Source: Tricholoma matsutake (taxonomy: Eukaryota > Basidiomycota > Agaricomycetes > Agaricales > Tricholomataceae). Taken from it: a stretch of DNA of 64,000 nt. Shown in pieces: positions 11,044 to 22,350 of this stretch. The notes under the pieces are model-generated. The model made no database searches and was not told where the DNA came from. It saw only the letters and a program-made list of their open reading frames with translations. Every line of letters starts with the position of its first letter. Position 1 is the first letter of the stretch. The stretch lies in NCBI GenBank assembly GCA_026075535.2, contig AP026547.1:4340001-4404000 (forward strand). Direction: 5' to 3'. The translations under genes and the position numbers were made by a program.

Positions 11044-11111
11044 AAATGATTGATTTTCACTCTTTACAAATCAGATTAAGATCACTAGTTTTGTTCAGAT
11101 TTTGCAGCGTG
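11044..11111 (-). repeat. Right inverted repeat arm (68 bp)
   Basis: Ends GATTTTGCAGCGTG, mirror image of the left arm. A related motif, TTTTGCAAGCGTCAAAA, recurs at about 11222, suggesting further repeat structure outward from the arm. Confidence 0.85.
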
Positions 11112-11364
11112 AAAATGTCTTGATAAACTAAAAAAGTTAACAGATTATAGAGCCCAAATTCAACTCAAGCTTCCAATTTAATCACAATTTCAGTGGCCAA
11201 AAACACAGCCCTTGTCTACAGTTTTGCAAGCGTCAAAATTTGTCTACCAAATTTAAACAAAGTACCAAGGATTTTACATGGATTTCGGAGCGGTAAAAAA
11301 AGTGGGGTGCCAGCAGTGCTCAAATTAGTGATTACATACAAAGTGATCCACAATTTTGGGTGTT

Positions 11365-11487
11365 GATTCGACTTGTTGACTCAACTTGTTGATTCGACTT
11401 GTTGATTCGACTTGTTGATTCGACTTGTTGATTCGACTTGTTGATTCGACTTGTTGATTCGACTTGTTGATTCGACTTGTTGATTCA
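11365..11487. repeat. 13-bp minisatellite
   Basis: Nine direct units of 13 bp (consensus GATTCGACTTGTT) run from 11365 to 11481, followed by a partial unit. Only unit 2 differs (GACTCAACTTGTT). The array ends about 75 bp past the stop codon of the first MFS gene, so it lies in that gene's 3' flank. Confidence 0.93.
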
Positions 11488-11561
11488 GAACATGAATCGT
11501 CGTTGAATCACTATCCTGAATCGCCTTTGAATCGCCTATTCTGACTGCTACTAATGACTTC

Positions 11562-13363
11562 CTATGGAATATCCTTGTCATGCTCTTCCCACATCTTATA
11601 AGGTAACTGTATCCCCAATAGCAACCCCAGGATAGAGAGAGCGAAGAGAATAGTATAGACAGCATATCCTCCGAGAATCTTGTGTTCCACAGAGAGCGAA
11701 TATAAAGACGTAGTCAAGGCCGGTCCTATCGCTCTTGCAATGGATACAGTGGTCTGAGAGAGGCCATTAACAGCTCCTAGTGAGCGTTTGCTAGGGACTG
11801 AAGCCGTTATATATATGAAAACACATGCTAACAAGAAGTTGTTGTTCAGGGCTCTAGAGACTGAAGAAGGAAGGCGACAAACCGTAGGCCATATCCATAA
11901 ATGCCATCATGACGAGTACCAGGCCAATCAGGATCCATACCACGAATGTTACTCCGAATCGCTGAGCATAAGCACCCATGACAGGGAGCACCGTAAAGAC
12001 GATAAGATATGCCCTCATTCCAATATTGAAGACAGATCGTTCACCAAGATAACGAACGATTCTACTGAAACAAAACACTTGAAACAAGCCAATAAGCACG
12101 CCGCAAGAGCCGAGGATATAACCGATGAGCGATGGAGTGAAGCCTAAACCGCCTAATTCGATAGGCATTGTAAAGAAAAGGGGCATTATGGCAAGGAGAG
12201 TTATATTCAGGAATGCGAGAGCGGTGTAATTTGAGACAGAAAGGACAACAGGAAAGGTCAAAAGCTGGCGCAGAGAAACGAGATTATCCTCTGAACACTG
12301 AACAGATTGCTCCGTCGCGTGAGCCGTGGAGACTTTTGGAACTGTCTTCAAGGAGTGAGACTTTCGTCAATAACTGGGGTGACTTGCTGGATAAACATCA
12401 TCCATCACACACCTCTTTAAAGAACACAAGGGTAACGACGAAGGCGACGATGGCAAAGCTAGAAGAGACGAGGCAGGGGAGGAAATACGGATACTGCTTC
12501 CAAAAAGGCCCTCCAAAGACGCTCGGGAAATGTTCATGAGGTCTCGACAGTGATCCGCCAACCAGAGGACTGTATCTGTCGCTTCAGCACTAGAGCTAAC
12601 TTGGAATAAATGTTCGTACGCAATGGTGACACCAATTGCCCATACGATGGACATGAAAGGAAAGGCCTGCGCTCGATTTGTAGAATCGGTGAGCTCACCC
12701 ATAACAGTCTTCATAACACCTTGTTTGGGATGAGTTTGGGATGAGGAATAAGTAGGTGATGCTAAGAACAGTTAATTACCAATGTTTCCGTTCAGCAGGC
12801 CACTGAGACACCGGCTGCGAAGCAGTACCATGAAACCACACCAACGTAACATTCACAATATACTTACCTGAGGACCAAACCCCAAAAAGTGCGAGAAAGC
12901 CCAAAACAGATCATCGAAACAGAACTTCCAAATAGACCAATTAGCAGAATTGGTTTTCGACCAACACGATCTGACATTCGTCCCCATTGGAGGATAGTGA
13001 TAGCTTCCGTTGCAAAGAAAAGTGATTCCTTGCGGTTGAATAGTCAAAACGTCAGAGACAGAATCAAATGAAACATTGCTTACTATCAATCCAGCATAGT
13101 AGCCAACCTTCCGCTTATCGCCGCCTGTGATATCCAATTCACCGACAAGCTGCACCACACGAAAGTTATTACGACAAGACAACTGAATTTCGTCTTCCTA
13201 CCTGGTTGATAAAGGGATATATCGATAGGCTTATTATTGGTTCGCAGGTCTGGAGGAACAAGACAATGGATATTTGGAACCAAGGTAGAGGAGTAGGTGT
13301 TCGATTCTTGTGTTGGCCTGGCAAAAGGGAAGTATTCTCGTTGACCACACGAGTATCGTCCAT
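11562..13363 (-). CDS. MFS transporter A (DHA1-type), 8 exons
   Basis: A membrane transporter of the major facilitator superfamily, probably a plasma or vacuolar membrane drug/metabolite:H+ antiporter; substrate unknown. Exons on the minus strand: 13363-13202, 13149-13084, 13028-12868, 12814-12780, 12719-12620, 12569-12413, 12345-11883, 11827-11562. They sum to 1410 nt, exactly 470 codons with the stop (469 aa). Twelve-helix pattern is visible; the loop after TM2 holds motif A ([11 protein letters not shown]). It opens [16 protein letters not shown], and the helix [14 protein letters not shown] follows. The exon layout and sequence match the next two genes, so this is the first of a tandem triplet. 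Confidence 0.88.
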
Positions 13364-13655
13364 GTTGAAAGGTTAGAGTAAATGATAGAGATGAATGGAA
13401 GGTTAGAATTAGCTCAGGGTTGCACTGCAACCCTGGTCTTTCATCATAGCGCTGAGATAAAATTGATCTAAGATCATCAATGCCATTCTCAAAAACACTT
13501 ACTACTAAGTACATCACTGAGTACATTCTCATAATCATAACGCGAAAAGGCATAGCAATCAGACACACCGATTTTGTCCTATTTGGAAATTCAGTTCATT
13601 TTTCGGTTCAATCGGCCCGTTCCAAATATAGATCGCCATATCAAGACCGCATTCT

Positions 13656-15447
13656 TCAGCGTTGTGCATCATGTTCTTCCCACAATTTGTGCGGTAATTG
13701 TACTGCTAAAAGCAGGGCAAAACTGGAAAAAAGGAAGAGAATAGCGTAGACACCATGTCCTCCAAGGAGATTATGCTCCACAGAAAGCGAAAACATGGAT
13801 GTCGTCAATGCGGGACCTAATGCTCGTGCCACGGACACAGTGGTCTGCGATAGGCCATTGACAGCCCCCAATGAACGTTTTGTAGGCGCCGACGCCATTA
13901 TAAATATGAAAATACATCCTGACACCGACCTTTTTAACTTTACTGGGCTCAGACAAATTTAAATCACGTACCAAACGCCATGTCTGAGAAGGCCATCAGT
14001 ACTATTATCGAGGCGATGAGAATCCAGACAACAAATGTTATCCCAAATCGCTGAGCGTAGAAACTCATGACAGGGAACGTCACGAATACGGGAAGATATG
14101 CCATCACTCCAATAACGAAGACGGACCGTTCACCCAGAAAGCCAGTGATTTTGCAGAAACACAATCCTTGAAACAGTCCTGTAAATATGCCATAAGAACC
14201 GAAGATGTAACCTATGAGCGGTGGGTGAAATCCTAGACCCCCTAATTCCACTGGCATCGCAAAGAACAATGGCATAAGGGCGGTTAGAGCTATGTTTAGA
14301 AAGGCGATGACCATGTAATTTGAGACGGATATAACGACAGGAAACGTCAAAAGTTTACGCAGCGGAGGTGGCCGTTCATCAACGGTGAATGCATTCGAAG
14401 GCCTGCATTTGGAAACCGTCTACATAGAGTGATGCAGTTCGTTAGTAATTGAGGCTATTCATTGATAACGGGAACGGCATACTTCTTGGAAGAATGCAAG
14501 AGTAATAGCGAATGCAACGAGGACGAAGGATGAGGTGGCGATGCAGGGGAGAAAATATGGATACTCCTTCCAGAAGGGTCCTCCGAAGAGACCAGAGAAG
14601 CGCTCATGAGGGTTTGCTAATGACCCGCCTAACAAAGGACTAGGTTTGTTGCGTCAGCACTGCAGCTAACGTTGTTATTTACATGTCGCACCCTATGGTT
14701 GTGCCAGCGGCCCATACCACGGGCATTAGAGGAACAACTTGCGCTCGATTGGTCGCATCTGTGAGTTCACCGACAACACTTTTCGTGACGCCTGTTTTGT
14801 CGTTGAGGAACAGGAATTAAGCTCAGTGGAGGATCTTTACCAATGTTCCCGTTCAAGAGACCAGAAAGAGAGCGGCTGAATTACAATGTACAAGGTCATT
14901 ACTGCGACGCTGAACATTGAGTGTATACAAACAGACCCACCTCAGGACCAAGCCCCAAAAGGTACGAGAAAGCCCAAAACAAAGCATCGATACAGATGTT
15001 CCGAATAAACCAATCAATAAGATGGGTTTTCGGCCTACATGATCCGACATTCGACTCCAATGAAGGACCGTGACTGCCTCTGTCGCAAAGAAAAGTGACT
15101 CCTGAAGATCGGAAGGGTCAGTAGGTAATGCATGGGACCAAACTGAATTATGCTTACAATGAGTCCCGCATAGTACCCCACCTTCCGCTCATCCCCGCCT
15201 GTTATATCCGATTCGCTGATGAGCTGGACCAGATGAGATTGCGACCAGGAATGAGGCGTCCACATCGACCTACCTGGTTGATGTACGGATATATCGATTG
15301 GCTTGTTATCGGCTCACAGATCTGAAGGAGCAAGACTATTGATATCTGCAACCAAGGGAGAGGATGGGGTTTTCGATTCCGATTCTGATTCTTGCCCCGT
15401 AACAGCGTGGCTGTCTCGTCCATAATACGACTACCGTCCGAGTCCAT
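13656..15447 (-). CDS. MFS transporter B (DHA1-type), tandem paralogue
   Basis: Same family and exon order as its neighbours. ATG at 15447 (MDSDGSRIMDETATLLRG), then PLPWLQISIVLLLQICEP, the short [20 protein letters not shown] exon, motif A (SRMSDHVGRKP, about 15040), the NGNIG micro-exon (about 14850), the GELTDATNRAQ exon (about 14750), and C-terminal exons 14350-13964 and 13925-13656 ending in WEEHDAQR. GT-AG junctions can be placed so the frame stays open throughout. Residue differences are spread over the protein, including helices facing the pore, so the copies may differ in substrate. Intact as far as can be read. Confidence 0.85.
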
Positions 15448-16072
15448 GTTGACGATGTCAAGAAACAGTCAGAGAGAAACTGAAGCACCTAGAGAGAGAG
15501 AGGGAATGACTAAACGCCCTCAAATGGCACCTGAAATGGATATCTCTTCGAATAATGTTAGCTGTCGCTCGATTAACACTAAACCGAAAAACTAATTTCA
15601 GACTTACATACTTTTCCATCAACCCCGAGCTGTAAATCATGATAGAGATAAGGATTTATCGATATCGCTCGTCATAAATAAACGATCATTTTGAAGCAAA
15701 ACCAGATGAGTGTGAGTATAGCCCTAAGATTATCAAAACCTCGTGCTTTTATCATGTCGGACCCCTTCCAAATTTAGAGCTGGGCCTTCTGTAGCCTTGA
15801 AGTATGTTAGAACTGGGCCATGCTGTGATTTGAGTCATGAAAGGTGAGGCCTACTGAGGGACCACGAGAGAATAATGCGATAAGGAGTAAACAAACACGC
15901 AACGTAACAAAACGGTGCGCCATGACAACGGGTAGATATCATAGATACCATGGCGCTACCTGGAATGACATCATTACGGTAAGTAAGCGAGGGACCGCGC
16001 TAATAAGTAAACGGTTCCTTAATGCATATCCCATGGGCGTCGACTTCAGTCGTTCAAAATCCTATGATCTCG

Positions 16073-17843
16073 TCAATGATCATACTCTTCCCACATTTCG
16101 TGCGGTAATCTAGCTGCCAACAATAATGCCAAACCAGAGAAAACGAAAAGTATGGCATAAACAGCATATCCTCCAAGAATTTTGTGTTCCACTGACAACG
16201 AAAACAGAGAAGTCGACATCGCTGGTCCCACTGCCCTTGCAAAGGACACAGTCGTCTGAGAGAGGCCATTAATAGCTCCCAGTGAACGCTTACTGGGAGC
16301 TGATGCCGTTATATACATGAAAACGCATGCTGACGAAAGCTTTCAGCAATTTAAAGCAGCTCGGAAGGAAAGCAACGGACCATATGACATATCCATGAGG
16401 GTCATCAGGGCAATGACTGTTGCAATGATAATCCAGACCACGATTGTAACTCCAAACCGATGAGCATAGAAACTCATGATTGGCAGAGCCATAAACGCAG
16501 GAAGATATGAGCACATTCCAACAAGGAAAACAAACCGTTCGCCCAAACATCGAACTATTTTGGCAAAAAGTAATGCCTGAAAAAGGCCGGTAATTGCACC
16601 AGCAGAGCCAATGATGTAGCCAATGCGCGCTGGACTGAAGCCTAAGCCACCTAGGTCAATTGGCATCGCGAAAAACAGTGGAAGCAATGCATAGAAGGAA
16701 ATGTTTAGAAATGCGAGAACCATGTAGTTTGAGATGGAAAGGATGACAGGATAAGTCATAAGCCTGCGCAGCGGGATAGGTTTATCTGTCACATGGAGTA
16801 AGAGGTATTCTTCCTCAGTGCTGTCATGAGCCTTGTGGTTCGGAATGGACTGCAAATGATACATCTAGAACCAGGACCAACTGTTCTCGAAAAGAAAAAC
16901 ATACCTCTTTGAAAAATACAAGAGCAACAGCAGACGCAAACACAACGAAGCATGACGTGATAAATGAGGGGAGGAAATAAGGATATTTTACCCAGAAACC
17001 TCCTCCAAAATATCTTGGAAAACGTTCGTGAGGTTTAGACAAGGTACCGCCGAGCATCGGACTAAGAATCTCCTTTCAGGACCAAAGCTCCTTCAAATAC
17101 AGACGAGATACTATTACCCCACAGTTGCACCACTCGACCACATCATGGGGAGTAATGCAAAGCCTTCGGCTCGATTAGTCTGGTCAGTGAGTTCACCCAT
17201 AACACTCTTCATGACGCCTGGGCCAAATTTGAGACGTTGAAGTTATAGATACTAGGACGTGATCTAGTCACCGATGTTCCCATTCAGAAGGCCACAAAGA
17301 CAGCGGCTAAAAACAATAAGTCCAGACGATTACGGCGGACTCAGTTGAAGTTACCTGAGAACTAAATGCCAGAAAGTGCGAGAAAGCCCAAAGCAAATCA
17401 TTGACACAGACGTTCCAAGTAGACCAATCAATAACACTGGTTTCCGACCGATTTGGTCTGACAATCGACTCCATTGCAGAACCGTGAACGCTTCTGTTGC
17501 AAAGAAGAGTGATTCCTAAAGTCGGATCATAGGTAGCAATATAGACGGGGAACAGGATAACTTTGAATGCTTACAATTAATCCGGCATAATATCCCACTT
17601 TTCGCTCATCCCCGCCTGTAACATCCAGCTCGCTGATAAGCTAGACCACATGAGATTCCGACCTAAAACACAGAATCTATGTCGAGTTACCTGATTGATA
17701 TAAGGATATATGGATTGGCTTGTTATTGGTTCACAAATTTGAAGGAGCAATATGATCGATAGTTGAAACCAGGGCAGAGGATTGGGCTTTCGGTGCCGCT
17801 TGCGGTCGGGCAAAACGGGTATATTCTCGTTGACGCAAATCAT
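16073..17843 (-). CDS. MFS transporter C (DHA1-type), tandem paralogue
   Basis: Third member of the triplet. ATG at 17843 (MICVNENIPVLPDRKRHRKP), first helix PLPWFQLSIILLLQICEP, exon [20 protein letters not shown], motif A with a variation (SRLSDQIGRKP), then NGNIG, SVMGELTDQTNRAEG, FKE, and C-terminal exons about 16850-16370 and 16318-16073 ending MWEEYDH. Introns are about 45-60 bp at the same places as in A and B. Its N-terminus is a few codons shorter than in A. The copies lie about 290 and 630 bp apart, all on the minus strand, and each probably has its own promoter. Confidence 0.85.
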
Positions 17844-19259
17844 CCATGTCGAATACGATAGGTGAATGCAAATTCAGGGAGATAGGGGGATAAATTTACC
17901 GAAGTCCAGCTGAAACCCTTCAAACGCATTAGGAGTTGAAGCTTCGACGAACGAAATCGTTATATATTCAGGTGTACTCAGAACTGAAGGAAAGCTCACT
18001 GGTGGACATGGAACGAAAGATAAGGATGGGAGTGATACTAAATGTCCCACTGAAACACTTGAGAACCTGCCTGGACTGCGGCACTCAAATCCGACGGACC
18101 GAGCGGGGGAGCGATAAAGTGGTATAAAAGGATTCCAACTTCGGGTGCTGAAATTTTAATTCTGAAGATCTCGCGTATTTTTAGCGTCAGGGTACAGTCT
18201 GACTGCCATAACAGAATACGATGCGACTGGTGGAGACCTTGCGATTACTGAGTGCGCTCGCAATCCAGACAAGTCCGAGGGGAACATCTATGATAGGATG
18301 AACCTGTGACAGCAAAGCAATCGGCTTTTGTTCCAACCTGAGAGAAACACCTTTCTTAGATGGTAGATCGCATCCGAACGAAATTGTCTTAGGCCTATGT
18401 CCCTAACCGAGTACGACCACGCCAGAAATGATATGGATGTATCCAAGTGGGTCAACAGATGAGAGTAAAGGGCAGAGAAAGACTTGAGATGTCGAGGAGT
18501 TGCAGATAGGCGCGTACCTCCGGTGTCGTAATGTGCTGGCGAAGTTCTGCCTTCCGTTATTCCCTCGATCGTGGTATCACCCAAGATGATTCAGCGACGT
18601 CGGAATCTCGGTGTTGTTTGGACGTCCGTGTACGTCAGATCCGAACCTATTTCAGCTCGTTATTCTCACCGACTGGTGATATTCCCCGTTCCGCAACGAA
18701 AACTAGTAAAGGCAGCTCATTACTGCATCAGGATAGGAAATGTATACAGAGAAAAAGCAACCGCAACTCACAACAACAACAGTATGGTGGTCGTCCAACT
18801 GATTGCCAAGCATCTATTGATGATCATAAATTCCCTGCTTCTGATAATCTACATATTGCTCCTGGTTAACCAATTTTGAGGGAGAAGGCAGTGAATTTGA
18901 TCAAAGGCGAAAGATAGGCCGGTTAGATACTACGAATCGAAGCATGGATGAATAGCATTTTGTCAAAATGGAACGACGTTGACACGGCATGATTCCGTTA
19001 TGTCCATTCCACGATGAAACTCCAAATCTATACCAAATCTATACAAGATATCCTTAGAAAACTTAGCGATCACGTGATGCGTATTTTGGCAAGCCCGGAC
19101 TGGTCTGCACATAGCCCCAGGTTCACAGCTACTGTCTCCAAAGACGCGAATTCTGCTGTATTGAATGCCTGGTAAAGCCCATTAAGTGATTTCAATCGTT
19201 CTGAATTATCCGGGAACTTATCTGATGCAGGAATTTGTACAGCTTCAACTAGTACTACG
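17844..19259. other. Intergenic, nothing recognised
   Basis: About 1.4 kb between MFS gene C and the first zinc-module gene. Short ORFs exist on both strands (for example 18531-18869), but none has a domain, good codon pattern or credible splice partners. The sequence just left of 19260 probably includes that gene's promoter. Confidence 0.5.
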
Positions 19260-19865
19260 ATGCCCGAAGTTATTGACCTGACTCAGCTGACGGAGTCGTC
19301 GGAAGAAGATAACGACGATGACGAGCTCTCTAGCCGATCCTCAAGTTCTGAGAGCTCGTATGAGGAAATCCTCCTAGATGAAGTCACTCGTGCTCAATTG
19401 CACACTGCAATCGATACAGTCACGGAAAAACGATTGCGCGAAATACTCCGCGTTCTAGCGGACACCATTCCCGCCGTGGAAATGGCATTGGTCAAAGAGC
19501 TCGTTACGGTAGAGCGTGAGACTCGCGACGTCATTCCTCGGTGGGAGACTTGTGTCTGCTGCGACGAAGAGTTCGAGGTCAATACGCAGAGGGAGGACGG
19601 GGAGTGTATATTTCATCCAGGTAGGTGCATAAGCCAATACCAAGAAGTCGTGATATGAATGATGTGGTTAGGAGAACTAGTAGTACACGAAGCCAGTTTC
19701 GTGGATTGGGATGAAGACAATCATGGGCCAATGGACTCTCGGTCCAATCGCCGAGATTGTCCAGAGAATTTTCGATGGACATGCTGCGATAATGATGGGA
19801 CAAGAGATGGCTGCGTCCATGGCGTCCACAGGGTTGCTGGTTCAAGGAAAAGACGGCGTGTATGA
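19260..19865 (+). CDS. Small Cys/His zinc-module protein 1, two exons
   Basis: Exon 1 is 19260-19620, exon 2 is 19672-19865; splicing joins HPG to ELVVHEASFVDWDED. Total about 184 aa. The N-terminus is acidic and serine-rich (ESSEEDNDDDELSSRSSSS), followed by a helical stretch (EKRLREILRVLADTIP). The C-terminal half has CVCC...ECIFHPG...WTCCDNDGTRDGCVHGVH, a Cys/His arrangement that looks zinc-binding and that I associate with uncharacterised fungal proteins (inference). The function is unknown. The next gene is a paralogue with the same intron position, so they form a tandem pair. Confidence 0.75.
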
Positions 19866-20212
19866 GAGTTGCCCCCACCAGTAAGACAGCTTATCCTGCC
19901 TTGTTCTCCTTCTGATCGATCTCCTAGATCAAATTGCACTCACTTGCCGTCTCGTATATTACGCTTATATTGTTCCCCGGATTGCTTTATTTCCGGTAAT
20001 TTTTTTAAAACCCGCCTTAGCGATTGTTCTTGTCAAAGGAGTTATCAATCTAGTTGTCCCAGCCGGTCCGAAACGTTGCTAACCCTAACATAGGACGTCA
20101 TTTGTTTCATCCCCGGATGATTCTTTGTCTTCGCCAAAGATATATAGCCGATCTTGCCTCAAATGTTCTTGCAACATACCGCCATCCTACACACAAACGC
20201 TGATCCAGCAGG

Positions 20213-20847
20213 ATGTCAGTTATGGGCTCACATGAACACACGTCGAGCGCACTGCTGAAAAGCTTTGATTACTATCTCTCTGAGGAATCCACAGGCTACG
20301 GGTCCAGCAATTCAGAAACCGATTCAAATATTACCCATTCGTTATCAGATAACCATCACCTCCACGCATCCATTGCTTCAATTCCTGAAGATCGTCTTCG
20401 AGAGATCATGGTCAAAATGGTCAACAAGAGTCCTGGGTTCAAACATGCTTTCGCGAAAGAGCTTCTATCGCCTTACATCCCCTCTGCTTCACCACGACGA
20501 AAGCCCCGTAAATCGAAGCGCCCTGGAAGCTCCGACACAATCACCCCGGAAAGAAAGTGCGGCAAGTGCGGCAAATACATCAAACACGGCAATGGTCACA
20601 CCTTGCCCCATGGGAAGTGTGCGTTTCATCCAGGTGAGAGTAATTGGTTAGCTCTCGAAGTTGTTTCCTCAAGTAAATTCCTTCCGTTATAGGTCACCTT
20701 AAAGAAGAAGCGTATGAGTTTTTGTCGAGGACACCAGAAGGCCGTACCCTGAATGTCGTGCGCGCCATCACGATGTGGAGTTGCTGCGATGAGGATGCAT
20801 GGACTCCGGGATGTGCGACTGCTCTCGCGCATCAGTTTGAGGAATGA
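20213..20847 (+). CDS. Small Cys/His zinc-module protein 2, two exons
   Basis: Exon 1 is 20213-20633, exon 2 is 20693-20847. The intron interrupts the same HPG glycine codon as in the upstream paralogue. Protein about 191 aa. Seen in order: serine-rich start, the shared helix EDRLREIMVKMVNKSP, a basic linker (SPRRKPRKSKRPGS, a possible nuclear signal), then CGKCGKYI...GKCAFHPG...WSCCDEDAWTPGC...H. Sequence outside the Cys/His residues differs strongly from gene 1. Function is unknown; a regulatory or adaptor role is only a guess. Confidence 0.75.
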
Positions 20848-21617
20848 AACCCAGAGATATAATTGCATCTCCTTCGATTGTCGCTGATGTCCATCCTTAC
20901 GGGACTCGGGTAGCGAAGATTATGTTCGGTTGATAGTCGGTTGGTCATGGCTGAAGGGGGTCCCGGATATTTTTACTTTTGTTTATGGCATCAGATGCGC
21001 AAAAGCGACTTGAGTATGTCGATAAATATCTCCCTGACGAGATCCAATAGCTTGACAAGTTGAACAACCTATTGCAGGCCAAAGGGTAGAGCACGCATGC
21101 CATAGAAATAGGTTTTACTCTTTAGCTGTAGCACTGCGTACATAACACCTGCCTCGACGCCTCCCGAACTGAGCAGATTCAGCCGCGCGTCGTGGGCGCT
21201 TTCAGCTACAATCCAATCCACTCTCAACACCCTTCGTTCCACTCACTCTGCTCTCACACTGTCGCTTGCCGCAACCTCATCGGTATTGCTGCAGAATGTC
21301 GGCGGGATTGTCACATGACATCCAACTGTTGGTTACGCATTCACCGCGACTATCGCCTACCTCTGACTACACACCCTGTCATTGGCGACAACACATATTT
21401 TTCCATCAAGAGCGCTCGCGCTCCTTCGCCATTGCGCAACCACGTAGTCGGATCACATGATTGTTGATTTTGGGAGGAAACTAAGGATTCAGGAATGGAC
21501 TCTTGCATCTGGTGGACTCTCCGCCAACTCCGCATCATACTAGGTCTATCGAGGCACTTTCTCTGAAAGTGGTTAGCTACATTTTGTGGCGTAGGTAGAT
21601 ATGCTTAGATATGCTAG
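20848..21617. other. Intergenic, nothing firm
   Basis: No gene recognised. A 21-codon ORF at about 20986 (MASDAQKRLEYVDKYLPDEI) is followed by a stop and more open frame; it could be a scrap of a decayed gene but has no identifiable family. Confidence 0.4.
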
Positions 21618-22350
21618 GTGAGACCGTCGGCTCCGGGCTGCGTTCTCGCTTCACGTCTTAGAAAACCCGTATTGCTTCTTGAACGTGGTCCTGACGTCAA
21701 TTCTTGGGCTTCTCGAGTGCGATCTCTAGCAACTTTACTGGGCAGGCGCATGTACAGATGGCGATCTGCCCCCTTCACAGCGGTTGAAGGCACAGACCAA
21801 CAGGCAAAGTCCTTCAACAGTCAACGGGCTTATATGCACTCGCTCGGTGGCCTGGGATGCTTGGGAGTTTTCCGGACGAAAATGATGGGGATGGGAACAC
21901 GTTAAGCCGTTTTTCAAAGAAAGTGAGAAATCCCTTTCACATGGAAATTCTTCTTTCAGAAGCGTGTATGGTATGTTATGAGTCCGACAATGTTATTCTT
22001 ACCGCCTTAATTCATGTTTATCTGCTTAGGTCCATGGCGGAATCAAAATATCAAAAAGCCGAGCTTCGACAGCGTCCCTAGCTCAGAGTTAGTATATAGC
22101 TTTAGGCGTTCTGCAGAGTTAACTTAGCCTCGAGGAATGTAGAACATGCGGCTGAGTTTGGCTTCCTGAACGTTCTTGAGGCGAACGATCCTTCCGCACC
22201 GATCGTGGCATGTACGCATCTCGATGCAACAATCGACGCGGATGGTCGTCGTTATTCCACCTTCAAGGCCTTTCTTCTGGAAGAGCTCGCCAAGAGTCGC
22301 CAGAACCTTATGATCTGCACCGGGGTTTTTGTCACCTCTCATATTACGTT
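21618..22350 (+). pseudogene. GMC oxidoreductase (aryl-alcohol/glucose oxidase-like) pseudogene
   Basis: Broken pieces in the correct order match the N-terminal half of glucose-methanol-choline flavoproteins. GCVLASRLRKPVLLLERGPD (about 21636) is the segment just after the FAD GxGxxG motif. RMYRWRSAPF and LGGLGC (about 21750-21860) match the next conserved blocks. GPWRNQNIKKPSFDS lies near 22032. AEFGFLNVLEANDPSAPIVA and RYSTFKAFLLEELAKSRQNL (about 22150-22310) precede the Rossmann C-terminal part. The pieces lie in different frames with stops between. The FAD GxGxxG itself and the catalytic His region are missing. Mushroom genomes usually have many GMC genes for lignocellulose work. Confidence 0.75.

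Larger units (their letters stand above)
9443..11310. mobile_element. Candidate DNA transposon with long inverted repeats
   Basis: The 68-bp segment 9443-9510 is the reverse complement of 11044-11111, with 65 of 68 positions matching. Inward, weaker inverted similarity continues (TATGGAGC near 9533 versus 11036; GACAG near 9569 versus 11004), so the inverted repeats may be about 150 bp. Right of 11111 the AT-rich repeat-like sequence goes on to about 11310 (GGGGTGCCA), while the left arm ends sharply against copia sequence. The left end is therefore probably truncated. Between the arms is only one small zinc-finger-like coding piece. No transposase is recognised. Confidence 0.5.

Noticed and set aside
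11365..11487. CRISPR-like array
   Set aside because: Units are contiguous 13-mers with no spacers; a eukaryotic minisatellite.
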